This document shows, piece by piece, positions 44,171 through 54,413 of a DNA stretch of 64,000 nt. The position numbers were made by a program, and so were the translations under genes. Below the pieces are notes generated by a model. That model did not search any database. It had not been told where the DNA came from and saw nothing but the letters and a program-made list of their open reading frames with translations. The stretch comes from Huiozyma naganishii CBS 8797 (Eukaryota; Ascomycota; Saccharomycetes; Saccharomycetales; Saccharomycetaceae), in assembly GCF_000348985.1 (NCBI RefSeq), contig NC_035928.1, forward strand, positions 620,001 to 684,000, given 5' to 3'. The stretch's first letter is position 1, and each line of letters begins with the position of its first letter.

Positions 44171-44540
44171 TACATACCTCTATAGAAGCATTATAATCCT
44201 GCATGTTCAACACCGTTTATTTTCTATGCAAATAAATAAGCTGAACGGAAGCAAAAGTTTACTGGCTCTATGCTCCCAAAAATATATAAGGTAGCTCTGT
44301 GTTTGATAAGATCTTCCAAGTAATATATATGTGAGCTGTTCTGTATCTATTCGAACTTTCAGCAACGACATAATGATGATAATAGTTACACTTTACGTAA
44401 ATTTAAATACCTACGTGTTATTCGATGAGGTACGTTGGTTTTATATTTAGACTTTGTTTACCTTTGGTTGAAATATTGAATGATGTTGGGAACAGATTTT
44501 TTCACGGATTATTAAGGATTATTGAGTTAAGGTACATGAC
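44171..44540. other. AT-rich gap after YOR296W
   Basis: No gene seen. It contains TATATAAGG and TATATATGTG strings near 44285 and 44324 and ends at the first LTR piece. Old LTR remains are possible but not recognised. Confidence 0.4.
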
Positions 44541-44661
44541 AGAAGCGATCATCGAACCATATACTTATATATTAAGTATACACCAGAAGTCATACCTGAA
44601 CTAAAACATCTCTTTACTCTACTACAATGAATAGCCACGGCGAACAAGACCCTATTCAACA
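44541..44661 (-). mobile_element. Truncated family-B LTR, minus orientation (left arm of inverted repeat)
   Basis: The 121 bp are the reverse complement of 44844-44964 with two mismatches. The right end is the LTR start (TGTTGAATAGGG on the minus strand). It is followed directly by AATAC and the end of a family-A LTR. The rest of the LTR is missing on the left. Confidence 0.9.
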
Positions 44662-44723
44662 AATACACAATATTAGAGTCTTTACACACTTTACTCCATC
44701 ACAACCTGCTTTAGCTCTTACAG
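44662..44723 (+). mobile_element. 3'-terminal piece of a family-A LTR, plus orientation
   Basis: The 62 bp AATACACAATATTAGAGTCT... to ...GCTTTAGCTCTTACA match 12608-12669, the end of the solo LTR there. It begins exactly at the target site AATAC where a family-B LTR had inserted. Confidence 0.88.
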
Positions 44724-44843
44724 GTTGGCATTAACTTTATTTTTTAAGATTATGAACAGGATTACAAACAGAGATAAACATAAATATATTACATCAACTC
44801 TGGTAACACCTTTCTAACATCGCAGTAGAGTTTGTTAAAAGTG
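44724..44843. other. Unique spacer inside the LTR inverted repeat
   Basis: This 120-bp AT-rich sequence separates the family-A end piece from the complete family-B LTR. It matches nothing else that I can see in the window. Together with 44662-44723 it is the loop between the 121-bp arms. Confidence 0.5.
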
Positions 44844-45199
44844 TGTTGAATAGGGTCTTGTTCGCCGTGGCTATTCATTGTAGTAGAGTAAAGAGATGTT
44901 TTAGTTCAGGTATGACTTCTGGTATATACTTAATATATAAGTATATGGTTCGATGATCTCTTCTATATTGTAACAGATAGAAGGATCAATTCATTCGAGG
45001 TAGTTAGGCTTTATATATGTGAAAGTTTGCTCAGAGTCAATGGTGTGGCTCTTCACTTTCTCACTGTGGTGGATACTTCCACACTTGTGGCATCGTTATT
45101 TGTCTCGTTAACATTTGTGTCTTTTATCAAGTGTGTGTCCTGTTTATGCCTATGATGATATCTTATCACCCTTATCATATTCATTTTCTATATCCAGCA
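44844..45199 (+). mobile_element. Complete-looking solo LTR, family B
   Basis: The 356-bp unit begins TGTTGAATAGGGTCTTG and ends TCTATATCCAGCA, with TG...CA ends. The right flank is GTATT (45200-45204), the reverse complement of the AATAC found beside the other family-B end at 44662. That is the 5-bp target duplication of a family-B insertion into a family-A LTR. The left flank is not GTATT. Confidence 0.85.
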
Positions 45200-45471
45200 G
45201 TATTTAGGCCGTATACGTAAGTATGTAGTTATATCAGTTGTGCTAGCTTGTCTAAGACTGGTTTCTTCGTTGAGTCCTGGATTCAGAGACGGTCTTGAAA
45301 GATGTCGGTGCAGATACCTTGCGGTTTATATAGGATCCGGATAGCGGGCCATCCGCATGTCTCGAGTTCGTATACTCAGATGTCGGGTTTAAGATAGTTC
45401 ACAGTACTGTATTAGATAGGGTAACGGGTCATGAGTCCGTTCCCAAAGGGAGTTCCCAATTTATCCTCACA
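45200..45471 (-). mobile_element. Family-A LTR, minus orientation, lacking its 3' end
   Basis: On the minus strand it starts TGTGAGGATAAATTGGGAAC at 45471 and follows the solo LTR at 12337 throughout, with small indels, to CCTAAATAC at 45200. There the family-B LTR interrupts it. The missing terminal 60 bp are found at 44662-44723 in the other orientation. Confidence 0.9.
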
Positions 45472-46631
45472 GAAAATCACGGTTCTTAATTTTAACAAGT
45501 TTAAACACCTAATTCTTTCAAGGTTTGCTGAAACCCCGCTAAGTCAAGTTTTAATATAACTTCAGTGACTAGAAAATCACTATCTTTAAGTCTTCAGAAT
45601 TTTCGGCTTCTTTACCCATTTATATTACGCCATATAATATAGATTGAACAATCTTGTCAATACATTGCAAATTTCAACGTACAGTATAATAACATTCACA
45701 GAGATGACACCTAGTTGTGAGGCTTCCAAAAACAATTCAAGACTCATACTGATCAATTGACTTCCTTTCACTTTTCAACTTACATAAAATTGGTCATGGT
45801 AAGAATTTAGAGAGGGGAACTTATTGAGTAGATAGAGATCTACCCTTAAAGAGATATCTTGCAAGGCGACAACCTGTCTGGTTCAGATTATTTGAAGCTG
45901 CTACCAATTACACTAGGGAAAGACAATCTCAACACTTCAATCTTTGGGGGTTGGATTTACAATTGAAACGAATACTGCAAGTATAAAACGCGTCAGAGAT
46001 GACAAAAGACTAAATGCAAAAGAACTCTGAGTGATAATGCAGACGCAAAGTCCACAAAACGGGCGTCCACCCTCAAGCCAGAGCTGCTTTTAACCAACAT
46101 CAATCTTGGAAAACAGTTCCCTTTCTCACGAGCGGCGCTAGGCCATTGCAAGACTAGATCGGCTAAGGGCATCTACAACAATCGGAACACCGGTTTACCT
46201 TGACTTTGATTTTCCCCGCGTAAAATGCGCAAGTAACACATAATTTTTCTTGCAAAGATCGAGTGTTCTAACTTCTTCAAGAGTCGAGGAAGCCATATAG
46301 TGTCTTGCATCACCGTATTGAAATCGGTACAATCTCATTGTGCAAACATCTCACAGCATTGAGACCCAGAGGGCAAAGAGAGGAAACACGAGCTATCGGC
46401 AACGATTCAAGAGTAATACGGTAAACCAAACAAACAGACGCCATTCCCCGTTAAGAGATCCCCACGCGCTGCTACATGAAACACATTTAACTCACTTTGT
46501 TGAGAATACTTATCAAACGTATAAAAAGTCAAACATATTCTTTTGGGTCTTTAACGTGTACTTGCTTTGTCACGGTTTACTCTTCAGCAGACCAAGCATT
46601 GTCAAAGACGCTTAGACAGAAGATAAGGAAC
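45472..46631. other. Long RNH1 upstream region
   Basis: About 1.16 kb without a recognised gene. It is AT-rich to about 45800 and more balanced near 46050-46250. A 45-codon in-frame open stretch (46497-46631) precedes the RNH1 ATG. No tRNA B-box, snoRNA or further LTR was recognised. Confidence 0.5.
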
Positions 46632-47756
46632 ATGGCTAAGAAGGGTTACTACGCCGTGCAAAACGGCAGATCATCTGGTATCTATAACGATTGGGACTCT
46701 TGTAATTCGCAAGTTTCTGGTTATAAAGGAGCTGTGTTCAAGAAGTTTGACTCCTACGAGGCCGCTCAGAACTTCGCAAACAGTAGCAGTGGTTTGTCTT
46801 CAGGTGGTTCAGGGAGCTATGGTGGGAACCAGTCTCGCTCAAACTACTCTGGTGGTGGTGGTTCTTCGAATTACACGAGTCCATCGTATTCAGGCTATGG
46901 CTACTCTAACTATCGCGACACCTCTCCGGATACCACACCAACGAGGTCCAACTACTCCAGTTATCAGAGTAAAGTAACAAAACCGACTTTCACGAAGGAT
47001 TCCTCGACGAAAAAATCTCTCTATTATGCTGTGAGGAGTGCCAACCCCAATATTCCTAGTAAAATATTCAATAATTGGAATGACTGTAAGGATTACACGC
47101 ACGGCCAGAAGGGTCTTTCGTTCAAGAAATTCGATGACCAGAACGGTGCATCATCGTTCTTGAGCGGGACTGTTGATGCTGAGAAGGATTGCAAGATCAT
47201 AGGTACATCGTCAGATGTCTTTGAAACCCGTTACAAAGTTCCAACGACTGCCAAGAAATTCGATAAACAGTGCGCTGTCTACTGTGACGGATCCTCGCTT
47301 GCTAACGGTACCACCTCAGCTCGTGCTGGATACGGTGCGTACTTTGAGGGAGAACCGGAAAAGAACATCTCCGAGAGACTCCGCACTGGTGCGCAGACGA
47401 ACAATAGAGGTGAGATTCAAGCTGTTTCCAGCGCCCTGGATAAAATATGGGACAATTTGGCAAATGAGCCGGAAAAGGTCAACTATAAGATCAAGACTGA
47501 TTCTGAGTATGTCGCGAAATTATTAAACGACAGATACGGTTTCTATTCAGAGGCTGAGCTCTCCAACTTGCCCAACAGTGACTTGGTCGTTCCATTGGTC
47601 CAGAAGTATGTCAAGACCAAAATGTACTACCAGGTCAACAAAGATAAGTTCCAAAATAACGGTGACTTCTCCATCGAATGGGTTAAGGGCCACTCCGGTC
47701 ATGAGGGTAATGAAATGGCCGACGAACTTGCCAAGCAAGGTGCCTCCAAATCTTAG
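46632..47756 (+). CDS. RNH1: Ribonuclease H1
   Basis: Rnh1 degrades the RNA strand of RNA-DNA hybrids and removes R-loops. The 374-residue protein has two N-terminal hybrid-binding domains (KGYYAVQNGRSSGIYNDWDS and SLYYAVRSANPNIPSKIFNN) separated by a Ser/Gly/Tyr-rich linker. The RNase H catalytic domain follows with VYCDGSS (D), NNRGEIQA (E), KTDSEYVAKLL (D) and VKGHSGHEGNEMAD (H and D). The ATG at 46632 gives the S. cerevisiae-like start. The frame is open 45 codons further to 46497 (a TTG or non-ATG start). The counterpart YMR234W lies on the sister block. Confidence 0.96.
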   Translation: MAKKGYYAVQNGRSSGIYNDWDSCNSQVSGYKGAVFKKFDSYEAAQNFANSSSGLSSGGSGSYGGNQSRSNYSGGGGSSNYTSPSYSGYGYSNYRDTSPDTTPTRSNYSSYQSKVTKPTFTKDSSTKKSLYYAVRSANPNIPSKIFNNWNDCKDYTHGQKGLSFKKFDDQNGASSFLSGTVDAEKDCKIIGTSSDVFETRYKVPTTAKKFDKQCAVYCDGSSLANGTTSARAGYGAYFEGEPEKNISERLRTGAQTNNRGEIQAVSSALDKIWDNLANEPEKVNYKIKTDSEYVAKLLNDRYGFYSEAELSNLPNSDLVVPLVQKYVKTKMYYQVNKDKFQNNGDFSIEWVKGHSGHEGNEMADELAKQGASKS

Positions 47757-47869
47757 CCTGACGGGTTACAACCTTTTTCCTTTCTTCTTGTGACGTTTTG
47801 ACACAAACTTATTTACATATACGACCTCCCAAAGATACATATTCGATATATATTCCCAAGTATCTAACG

Positions 47870-48427
47870 TTAGTTTTTACCGAAAACGTACAGATTTCGT
47901 TCATCGTAATTCCACAACCGTGCTATCAAATCGAAGACACCGTTGTTTTCCGTCTCAAGTTGATACACCCCACACATACTCAAGAGAGACGCCAAGTACA
48001 ACCCCCACGTTGAGAATCTATGCGTTCTTGGGAATTTCGCGGTAGGTAAGTACTCCAGTATGAGGCTTTTGAACCCGTAGTGACAATATGCAATGAACAG
48101 ACTGGAAATTGCAAAATCGAGGGTCGGATACAATGCGATCCCAGCGTACGCTGTATAGAATGGGATTATGGTGACAGGGATTAGCGTGTACGAAATGATG
48201 CGCTGGTAAGCAGCCTGGTACTCGTTTAGCGGACTCTTCGGTGGTTTTAGTTTCCCCACGACTGCTTGTGGTTCTGTGCTCTCCACAGCAGGTGCCTCCT
48301 TTGTAGAGCTGTGCTTCTTAGCCATTGGCAGGATGTACGTTCTTCTAATAGACGCTGCTCTCCAAAGGGAAGATGAGCTGTTCGAGGCCAAGCATGACCT
48401 GGATAGAGCACACTTCAAACCAAACAT
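47870..48427 (-). CDS. TIM18: Mitochondrial TIM22 translocase subunit Tim18
   Basis: Tim18 is an inner-membrane subunit of the TIM22 complex that inserts carrier proteins. It is a paralog of succinate dehydrogenase anchor Sdh4. The 185-residue product begins with a basic, Ser/Ala-rich presequence (MFGLKCALSRSCLASNSSSS). Three membrane spans follow, with SYTLIPVTIIPFYTAYAG, FAISSLFIAYCHYGFKSLIL and GLYLASLLSMCGVYQLETEN. The CybS-type HYGFKSLILEYLP motif supports the family. Position YOR297C favours TIM18 over SDH4/SHH4. The ATG at 48427 is used; a GTG further upstream was rejected. Confidence 0.88.
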   Translation of the reverse strand: MFGLKCALSRSCLASNSSSSLWRAASIRRTYILPMAKKHSSTKEAPAVESTEPQAVVGKLKPPKSPLNEYQAAYQRIISYTLIPVTIIPFYTAYAGIALYPTLDFAISSLFIAYCHYGFKSLILEYLPTAKFPRTHRFSTWGLYLASLLSMCGVYQLETENNGVFDLIARLWNYDERNLYVFGKN

Positions 48428-48647
48428 AACGTGAAGCAATGGACCCACGGAACGCACTTCTGACCAGCGTACCCTGCGATGACTTCGACTGTCAGGACCT
48501 CATCGTTTCGCATCAAAAGTTCAAGAAGTTAAATAATAATATCATCGAGAAAAATGATACCGAAATTATTGGGCGGTAACAAAGAATGGCGGTTAACTGG
48601 CACAAAGAAGAGCACTCTATTGAAGCATAGTGTAGCAAGACGTTGCC

Positions 48648-50048
48648 ATGGGTGTCCTGGAATTTTTGCAGATTCATGTGCTGGGCACAAATTACAACTG
48701 GAGTGGCTGGAACTTCCGACAGTGGATATTCTTTAGTGACACACTTTTAAGGATAGGTGTGATTGTTTCCACGTACTATCTCCTTGTGGTGATGCAAACG
48801 GTTATAACGTTCTTTGTAAACTGCCCCATTACGGCGAGGGCTAAAAACCGTGTGTACGGATGGATCCAACCCCTACCGCTTGTAGGGAATTCAATAATTG
48901 GGTGGGCAAGGCGTGTGGACGATTTTGTTTCCGTTCGTTTGCTGGATATCATTAACCAAATGATAAAGATATCCAGGTTATTGGTTCAGGTGATTTTTAT
49001 TAGAAGTACCTTTGGTAAGAACGAGAACGTGGTTGTTTTCCCCACGGAGGAGAGTGAGGAAATGATGCTGTTCCGCCAACAAAAAATTCTGACAACATTG
49101 CTTATAGCAAATCACCGTTCAATAAATGACTACATACTGATCAACTATTTGATTTTACAGGGGACCGGATTTTTGGACCCTCAGACTAGTCTGGTTTCCA
49201 TTGCTAAAAGATGCTGGACTGACGAAAGTTTCGAATTCCCGGAGGTTGAATTTCTATCTTGGGGGACCGCGATAAATTTACCGAATTTACAGTTCTTCAA
49301 GAACTTGCTACTTAGGGATGAAACAGTTTACGTGTCCAAAGAAGATATTAAAGCCGAGTTGGAGACGGGACCTAACAAAATCTTTGCATTATTCCCAGAG
49401 GTGAATATTTTGACGACTGAAATAAGTATGATGCAAAGAAAGTTGAACGACCAATACTTCCCTCACGTCAAAAAATTCTACAATGTACTGTACCCTCGAT
49501 TCCCAACTTTCATCAATACGATAAGAACCTTTTCTGAGCTGTGTTTTCCGAAGGGAGGAGGTGACAAGAAACAACACCTATCCAACTCTATCAAGAAAAT
49601 CGCTGGTGCGAGAAAGCTTATTGCGGGGGAAACAGTGGGGACAAGAACAGAAACAAATCTAAGTATATCGGAGGATAATTCAAATACAAGGGACAAACCC
49701 GCACCAAAAATTGAAAGACCAGCACAAATCAACAGTTACTTTTACGATATTACTATTGTTTACTACCGACCCGTGTTGCTGGAAAACGCTCACGATCATG
49801 ACAGGGGGAAGTTAAAGACAGTTGACGGATTTCAATTGGAGGAAACAATCCCATCATTTCTAGAATTGCTTGCCCTACCATGCGACAAGACCAGCTCCCC
49901 TGTAATCGTTATGGTAGACGTGAAAAGGTACGAAATTGAATCCCTTTTGTCCTTGAAGAACAAAAAACTGGAAAAATGGTTAGAATTGCAATGGGAACGG
50001 AAGGAGGAACGGATCTCCCAAATTAACTCGAAGATAAAGCTGAGATAA
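48648..50048 (+). CDS. MUM3: Acyltransferase-like sporulation protein Mum3
   Basis: Mum3 is needed for the outer spore wall in S. cerevisiae and resembles glycerolipid acyltransferases. The 466-residue protein has an N-terminal membrane span (LLRIGVIVSTYYLLVVMQTV). The acyltransferase motif NHRSINDY, an HX4D box, is at about residue 155, and FPEVNILT fits the position of the third acyltransferase block. The C-terminal part is basic and charged. Whether it is catalytically active is unknown. It is in the YOR298W position. MBF1, expected downstream, is absent. Confidence 0.9.
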   Translation: MGVLEFLQIHVLGTNYNWSGWNFRQWIFFSDTLLRIGVIVSTYYLLVVMQTVITFFVNCPITARAKNRVYGWIQPLPLVGNSIIGWARRVDDFVSVRLLDIINQMIKISRLLVQVIFIRSTFGKNENVVVFPTEESEEMMLFRQQKILTTLLIANHRSINDYILINYLILQGTGFLDPQTSLVSIAKRCWTDESFEFPEVEFLSWGTAINLPNLQFFKNLLLRDETVYVSKEDIKAELETGPNKIFALFPEVNILTTEISMMQRKLNDQYFPHVKKFYNVLYPRFPTFINTIRTFSELCFPKGGGDKKQHLSNSIKKIAGARKLIAGETVGTRTETNLSISEDNSNTRDKPAPKIERPAQINSYFYDITIVYYRPVLLENAHDHDRGKLKTVDGFQLEETIPSFLELLALPCDKTSSPVIVMVDVKRYEIESLLSLKNKKLEKWLELQWERKEERISQINSKIKLR

Positions 50049-50476
50049 AACTGGGAGACTCTCCCCACGGACAGGCCCTTGCACAGACAGCTACCGAAAC
50101 GTAATTATGTATACAACGCCCGCCTGTAACTTTGCTTCGCCTTAACGCGCGTAAACGTATGAGATGATTTTCAAAGCAGTTTTTTCACACTAATTTTCGA
50201 TAAGTTTCCGTTGTTCGTCTAACAGGACTTCAATTGCTTCTTCACCGCTGAAGGGTCGAGGATACTGCTACTGACTGGTCAATTAGGTTTGAAGCGAGCA
50301 TTTTTCCCTCTTTTCTTTGAGCTGTCCTCCAAATTCTCTCAATTGAGTAGGCCATTCCGTGGGATACACACACCGTTTGTTGTTTAACCTATATCGCGGA
50401 GAAGAAAAACTAACTAGTGAGACACAGTTCTTGATTAGCCAGCCTCCGTCGCAATCACCTAATACATAGTCCAAAT
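50049..50476. other. Gap between MUM3 and BUD7, the missing MBF1 slot
   Basis: The 428 bp hold the BUD7 promoter and the MUM3 3' end. S. cerevisiae has MBF1 (YOR298C-A) here. No trace of its helix-turn-helix coding sequence was seen. Confidence 0.5.
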
Positions 50477-52648
50477 ATGATTTCCCAGTGCTCAATTCCG
50501 GAAGTTAAGGAGGAGGTGATCGGCTATGCGCTAGATGAGCGTAAACAAAGACTGGGCCAATTTCAGGATCTCGGTCCTCCAGACTTGATAACTCTGGTGA
50601 AATATTTACCGTCATCCGGTAACACCAACACTACTAATACCCCCAATACTGGTGCAAAGGCGGACTCTGCAACACTTACCAGCACAGACCCATCGTTACT
50701 TTTGAATGGATTACACTCTCATGATAAGTTAAAGGGTGAAGTAGGGACATTTTTCTACTCTGTAGGTGCTGACACCTCGGATCCAGCATCAATTACCATC
50801 TTTCTGAAGAACATTGCAGACCTTATCGCAGAAGAGCCTCAGAACTGGTTCAGCAAGAAAAAGAGTTTCCAAGTGGCTAGGATCTCTTTATCCACATGGA
50901 ACTCTTTCAGAAAATGTGACATGAATATCGTTGTGCACATGCCTGGTACAGTTAGCATGTTTGTGCTCGACTCTAATGGTGAACAACTGCATATCGATCC
51001 TGAGTCCGATGATGGGAAAATTATTTGGGCGGAAGTGTTTGTCAGCGACGTTGCAAGAGCGTTGATGCTAATGAAGGACAACTACGAGGACGGAGAGTCC
51101 CAACACTTGGTGGAAACCGTGATTATCAACCCGCTATCAGCCGGTGAAATTGATAAAGTGGCTGATACTTTCATTAAGATATTTCCGATCGTTTACGAAA
51201 ATGGGGAGTTTTTAGGGAGTCCCTGCGACGTCATTAACGTTTCTAAGACGAATAACTACCTTGCGGAAACGTTGCTCGAGGTTGTCTCTCTGACTAACTC
51301 GGTAGCGCAATGCAAAGAGATGCTACTAAAGCTTATGGAACGTTACCCTGAGGCACTTATTTTGCTTGTTCGTGTCATGTTGGCTAACGATATGGAGATC
51401 GATGCTATTCAATTGATTCACAATCAACTAGAAGAGATCGAGAATTACGATGCCGCTTCAGAAACTACCAAGAAGCCGCTATTCCCACTGGATTACAAGT
51501 CAGAACTTCTGTGTGTTGAAGCTGAGTTTTTACTGATGAACAAGAAAGACTTCAAATTGGCGCAGATGCTGGCACAAAGTGCAGTGAACTGTGCTCCAAG
51601 TGAATTTAAACCTTGGCACTTATTGACGAATGCTTATATTAAATTGAACGACATCGAGAACGCGTTGCTGAGCCTGAACGCGTGCCCGATGTCCTCTTTA
51701 AAGGAGAAATACATCTTGAAAAGAATTGTACCATTCCCTGCGGATAATTCGCTACACCTGCCCCTACCGGTCGACGTCTTATTAGACGAGGTGACGACCC
51801 TAGATCCACAAGAAGTACAGAAAGAACATCAGACTGCAGACCAGGCGCTGGTAAATCTAGCAGCTGCCAACCTGAAGTCCACTTTCCAAATCGCGTATAA
51901 ATCACTAACCAGTCTCGTACAAATCACTGGCTGGGAGACTTTGCTGAGGATAAGGTCCAAGATTTTTGTCATGGAGGACGAGTACCAGAACTCGAGCGAG
52001 GAACTGCATAATCCAAGAGTCAGCAACGATGGTGCCTCGTTGGACACATCAACATCCACTTTACGTGTGAAAAGGCTGTGCGAGAGATGGCTGGACAACT
52101 TGTTCATGCTTCTATACGAGGATTTGAAAACGTATACCATGTGGCAGAGTGAGCAACTGTATTTTGAAGCTCAAAATTCAAGCTATACCAAGTTGACCTT
52201 CGAGTGGGAGTTGTATGGGTTATGCGCAAGAAGATTGGGCCACTTTCCTGAAGCTGCTAGGTCGTTCCAGCAAGGGCTACTGCAAAGGTTCTCCCCACAG
52301 TCGGCAAGGAAACTTCTCGAGTACTGCGTGAACGAAAGGGAACGCGTCAGACAGCTGTCGAACGTGCCGAACTCGAAGATGACCTCCAGCCAGATAATGA
52401 CGCGTGTCAGCGAGCTGGACAGCAGCATCATCGACCTGTGTGTTAAGATCTACTGTTGGAACCACAGATGGTACATCGAGTTCTCGAGACAAGTGATACA
52501 GTCGATGGCTGTCGTGATACAAGACCTGGGGATAACAAAAGTCTCGAACGAAATCGCGTCCAAATACCCGGAGACGGTCGCCAAACTGATGAAGGACGAC
52601 GTGCTGGATTTCTTCACAAAGTACACCAACGACTACTACGATCTATAA
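50477..52648 (+). CDS. BUD7: ChAPs family exomer subunit Bud7
   Basis: Bud7 is one of the Chs5-Arf1-binding proteins that form exomer at the trans-Golgi and carry cargo such as chitin synthase to the plasma membrane. The 723-residue protein begins SIPEVKEEVIGYALDERKQR and LGPPDLITLVKYLP. It contains the ChAPs fold with tetratricopeptide-like helices (about residues 280-620). The C-terminus ends TVAKLMKDDVLDFFTKYTND, typical of Bud7/Bch1. The position (YOR299W) separates it from the paralog Bch1 (YMR237W), though a single ancestral-type gene is also possible. Confidence 0.9.
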   Translation: MISQCSIPEVKEEVIGYALDERKQRLGQFQDLGPPDLITLVKYLPSSGNTNTTNTPNTGAKADSATLTSTDPSLLLNGLHSHDKLKGEVGTFFYSVGADTSDPASITIFLKNIADLIAEEPQNWFSKKKSFQVARISLSTWNSFRKCDMNIVVHMPGTVSMFVLDSNGEQLHIDPESDDGKIIWAEVFVSDVARALMLMKDNYEDGESQHLVETVIINPLSAGEIDKVADTFIKIFPIVYENGEFLGSPCDVINVSKTNNYLAETLLEVVSLTNSVAQCKEMLLKLMERYPEALILLVRVMLANDMEIDAIQLIHNQLEEIENYDAASETTKKPLFPLDYKSELLCVEAEFLLMNKKDFKLAQMLAQSAVNCAPSEFKPWHLLTNAYIKLNDIENALLSLNACPMSSLKEKYILKRIVPFPADNSLHLPLPVDVLLDEVTTLDPQEVQKEHQTADQALVNLAAANLKSTFQIAYKSLTSLVQITGWETLLRIRSKIFVMEDEYQNSSEELHNPRVSNDGASLDTSTSTLRVKRLCERWLDNLFMLLYEDLKTYTMWQSEQLYFEAQNSSYTKLTFEWELYGLCARRLGHFPEAARSFQQGLLQRFSPQSARKLLEYCVNERERVRQLSNVPNSKMTSSQIMTRVSELDSSIIDLCVKIYCWNHRWYIEFSRQVIQSMAVVIQDLGITKVSNEIASKYPETVAKLMKDDVLDFFTKYTNDYYDL

Positions 52649-53021
52649 CGCCTGCCCTCGTGTATAGACACATCACTAAAGTAATAACCATGCAACCGTC
52701 CAGCCATCTCTATTTCAGACCTCGAGAAACCAGCAATTTTTTGCGTGCCTGTAAATTCACGCAGGACTTTTTTTTTCGTGAACGTAAACAAAAAAAATTG
52801 AAACAATTCGTGGTATTAGTTCAGCATTTGTTCAGAGATGGTGTACAAACACACTGACGTATATATATATATATACGACTGCCACTTAGTGACACTTGTT
52901 AGTTACTTAATAAAGTGACTGTGCAATTGACCCTTTTTTTTAGGCTTCTTTTCGCCGTTCGCTTTGATTGTTTTGCACTTCTTGAAGGAGAAAGTGGAAG
53001 GATTCAGTTGAAAAGAATGCG
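52649..53021. other. RAX1 promoter region
   Basis: The 373-bp gap has poly-T and poly-A tracts (about 52767 and 52790) and an (AT)n dinucleotide tract at 52860-52876. No gene seen. Confidence 0.6.
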
Positions 53022-54413
53022 ATGGATAGGAACTTTGCTCAAATACAGAAGGAGCGGCTCCCCACTCTCTATGAGGTGCTGATACAGAAGAGCGGTGCTC
53101 CGCTGGACCTTTGGTCTTTCTACACTTACTTGTCGCAGTTCCCGTTTGCAATTAATTACTTGGATTTCTGGATTGACTTGATGGCACATATACGACTCTG
53201 CAAAGATTTTATCAAGGGTGTCCGACGATCGATTGGCGAGGCTGCGGAGAGAAACGAGGAGCAACAGGGTGGTGGTGGCGCTGATGACACAGCGTCAGTT
53301 ACAACGAGTGTTTTAATGCAGACGATAATGGAGGAGGCACAGTTGGACCTCAACAGACCTGACGACGTTTACTCGTTTTTCCGCAACAGTCACCAGCAGG
53401 ACGGTCTTGGCGATAATCTCAGAGCAAGTTCGCGATACTCGGCAAGAGTGTCACAGATGCTGGACGAGTGGAACGGGAGGACGAGTCACAGGTACACGGG
53501 CCATAGCGTGGATATTTCGAACGGGAACTTGACGACGCTGATGGACGAGTTTTTAAACGAGCATAGCAAGACGCGGGGCGATGGGGGGGCCTACATCACT
53601 ACAAAACAACTACTGCATAACGCGACACACATGTGTCGAACGTATCTGATATCGAGGGAGGAGAGCGAACGATACTTGACGAACATTCCAACGGAGATCC
53701 GCGAGTACATTCTTGTAGGGGTCCTGGACGCCAAGAAGTACGACCCTGGTATCTTTGATGACTTGAAGACTCTGACGTACCAGTTCTTAGAGATAGACTG
53801 TTTCCCAAAATTTTTGAGCCAAGTGGCACTGCACAATTTACACGATGAGATATCCAATTGGCGATTTAATAAATTGGACAGCACCAAGTACAGTGGTGGT
53901 GGTGGCGCACTCACGGGGGACCCTGAGAAGGATGCTGTCGGTTACCGCGGTGCACACACGCCGTTTTCAAACTACACGACCCTCAGCCGGATCCTGTTCG
54001 GACTGCTGTGGCTTGGAATCGGGTTTTGGATCGGATACACACTAATTTTTCTCAAGTACAGCCGTGCCATCAGAGTCGTCACCGTGGTACCGTTTGCTCT
54101 GGGCTGTTACTACTGCATCTGCGGCCTGTACCAGGTCGATATCATATATTCCATATTCGGCGTCACACAGAGACTACTACAGAGGGAAACAGCAGCAGCA
54201 GGGGAAGACCCGCCAACTCACACTGACGCCACTACTGCTAAAGTACCCTCTTTACTCGTTCTTTTCGGTGGCCGTGGCAGACTCCTCAAGATCGAGCACG
54301 AGTTCACAAGAAGACTGCTGCTGCGCCGCGGCCTGTGGTGTCTGCTGCTCGTGACGTTCTCGACCGCAGCTTTCACCGTCATCTTCAGTTGCGTCCCAGG
54401 TTACCGTGTGTGA
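53022..54413 (+). CDS. RAX1: Bipolar bud-site landmark membrane protein Rax1
   Basis: Rax1 works with Rax2 to mark division sites for bipolar budding. The 463-residue protein starts with an RGS-like domain (LPTLYEVLIQKSGAPLDLWS and FAINYLDFWIDLMAHIRLCK). That domain continues with YLTNIPTEIREYILVGVLDA and FLEIDCFPKFLSQVALHNLH. Three or four C-terminal membrane spans follow (RILFGLLWLGIGFWIGYTLI, VVTVVPFALGCYYCICGLYQ and a last hydrophobic segment). The layout RGS plus C-terminal membrane anchors and the YOR301W position fix the call. It is slightly longer than in S. cerevisiae because of Gly- and Ala-rich inserts. Confidence 0.93.
   Translation: MDRNFAQIQKERLPTLYEVLIQKSGAPLDLWSFYTYLSQFPFAINYLDFWIDLMAHIRLCKDFIKGVRRSIGEAAERNEEQQGGGGADDTASVTTSVLMQTIMEEAQLDLNRPDDVYSFFRNSHQQDGLGDNLRASSRYSARVSQMLDEWNGRTSHRYTGHSVDISNGNLTTLMDEFLNEHSKTRGDGGAYITTKQLLHNATHMCRTYLISREESERYLTNIPTEIREYILVGVLDAKKYDPGIFDDLKTLTYQFLEIDCFPKFLSQVALHNLHDEISNWRFNKLDSTKYSGGGGALTGDPEKDAVGYRGAHTPFSNYTTLSRILFGLLWLGIGFWIGYTLIFLKYSRAIRVVTVVPFALGCYYCICGLYQVDIIYSIFGVTQRLLQRETAAAGEDPPTHTDATTAKVPSLLVLFGGRGRLLKIEHEFTRRLLLRRGLWCLLLVTFSTAAFTVIFSCVPGYRV

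Larger units (their letters stand above)
44541..44964. repeat. 121-bp inverted repeat with 182-bp spacer
   Basis: Arms 44541-44661 and 44844-44964 are 119/121 identical in inverted orientation. Such a structure can form a hairpin or cruciform and is prone to rearrangement. Confidence 0.92.
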
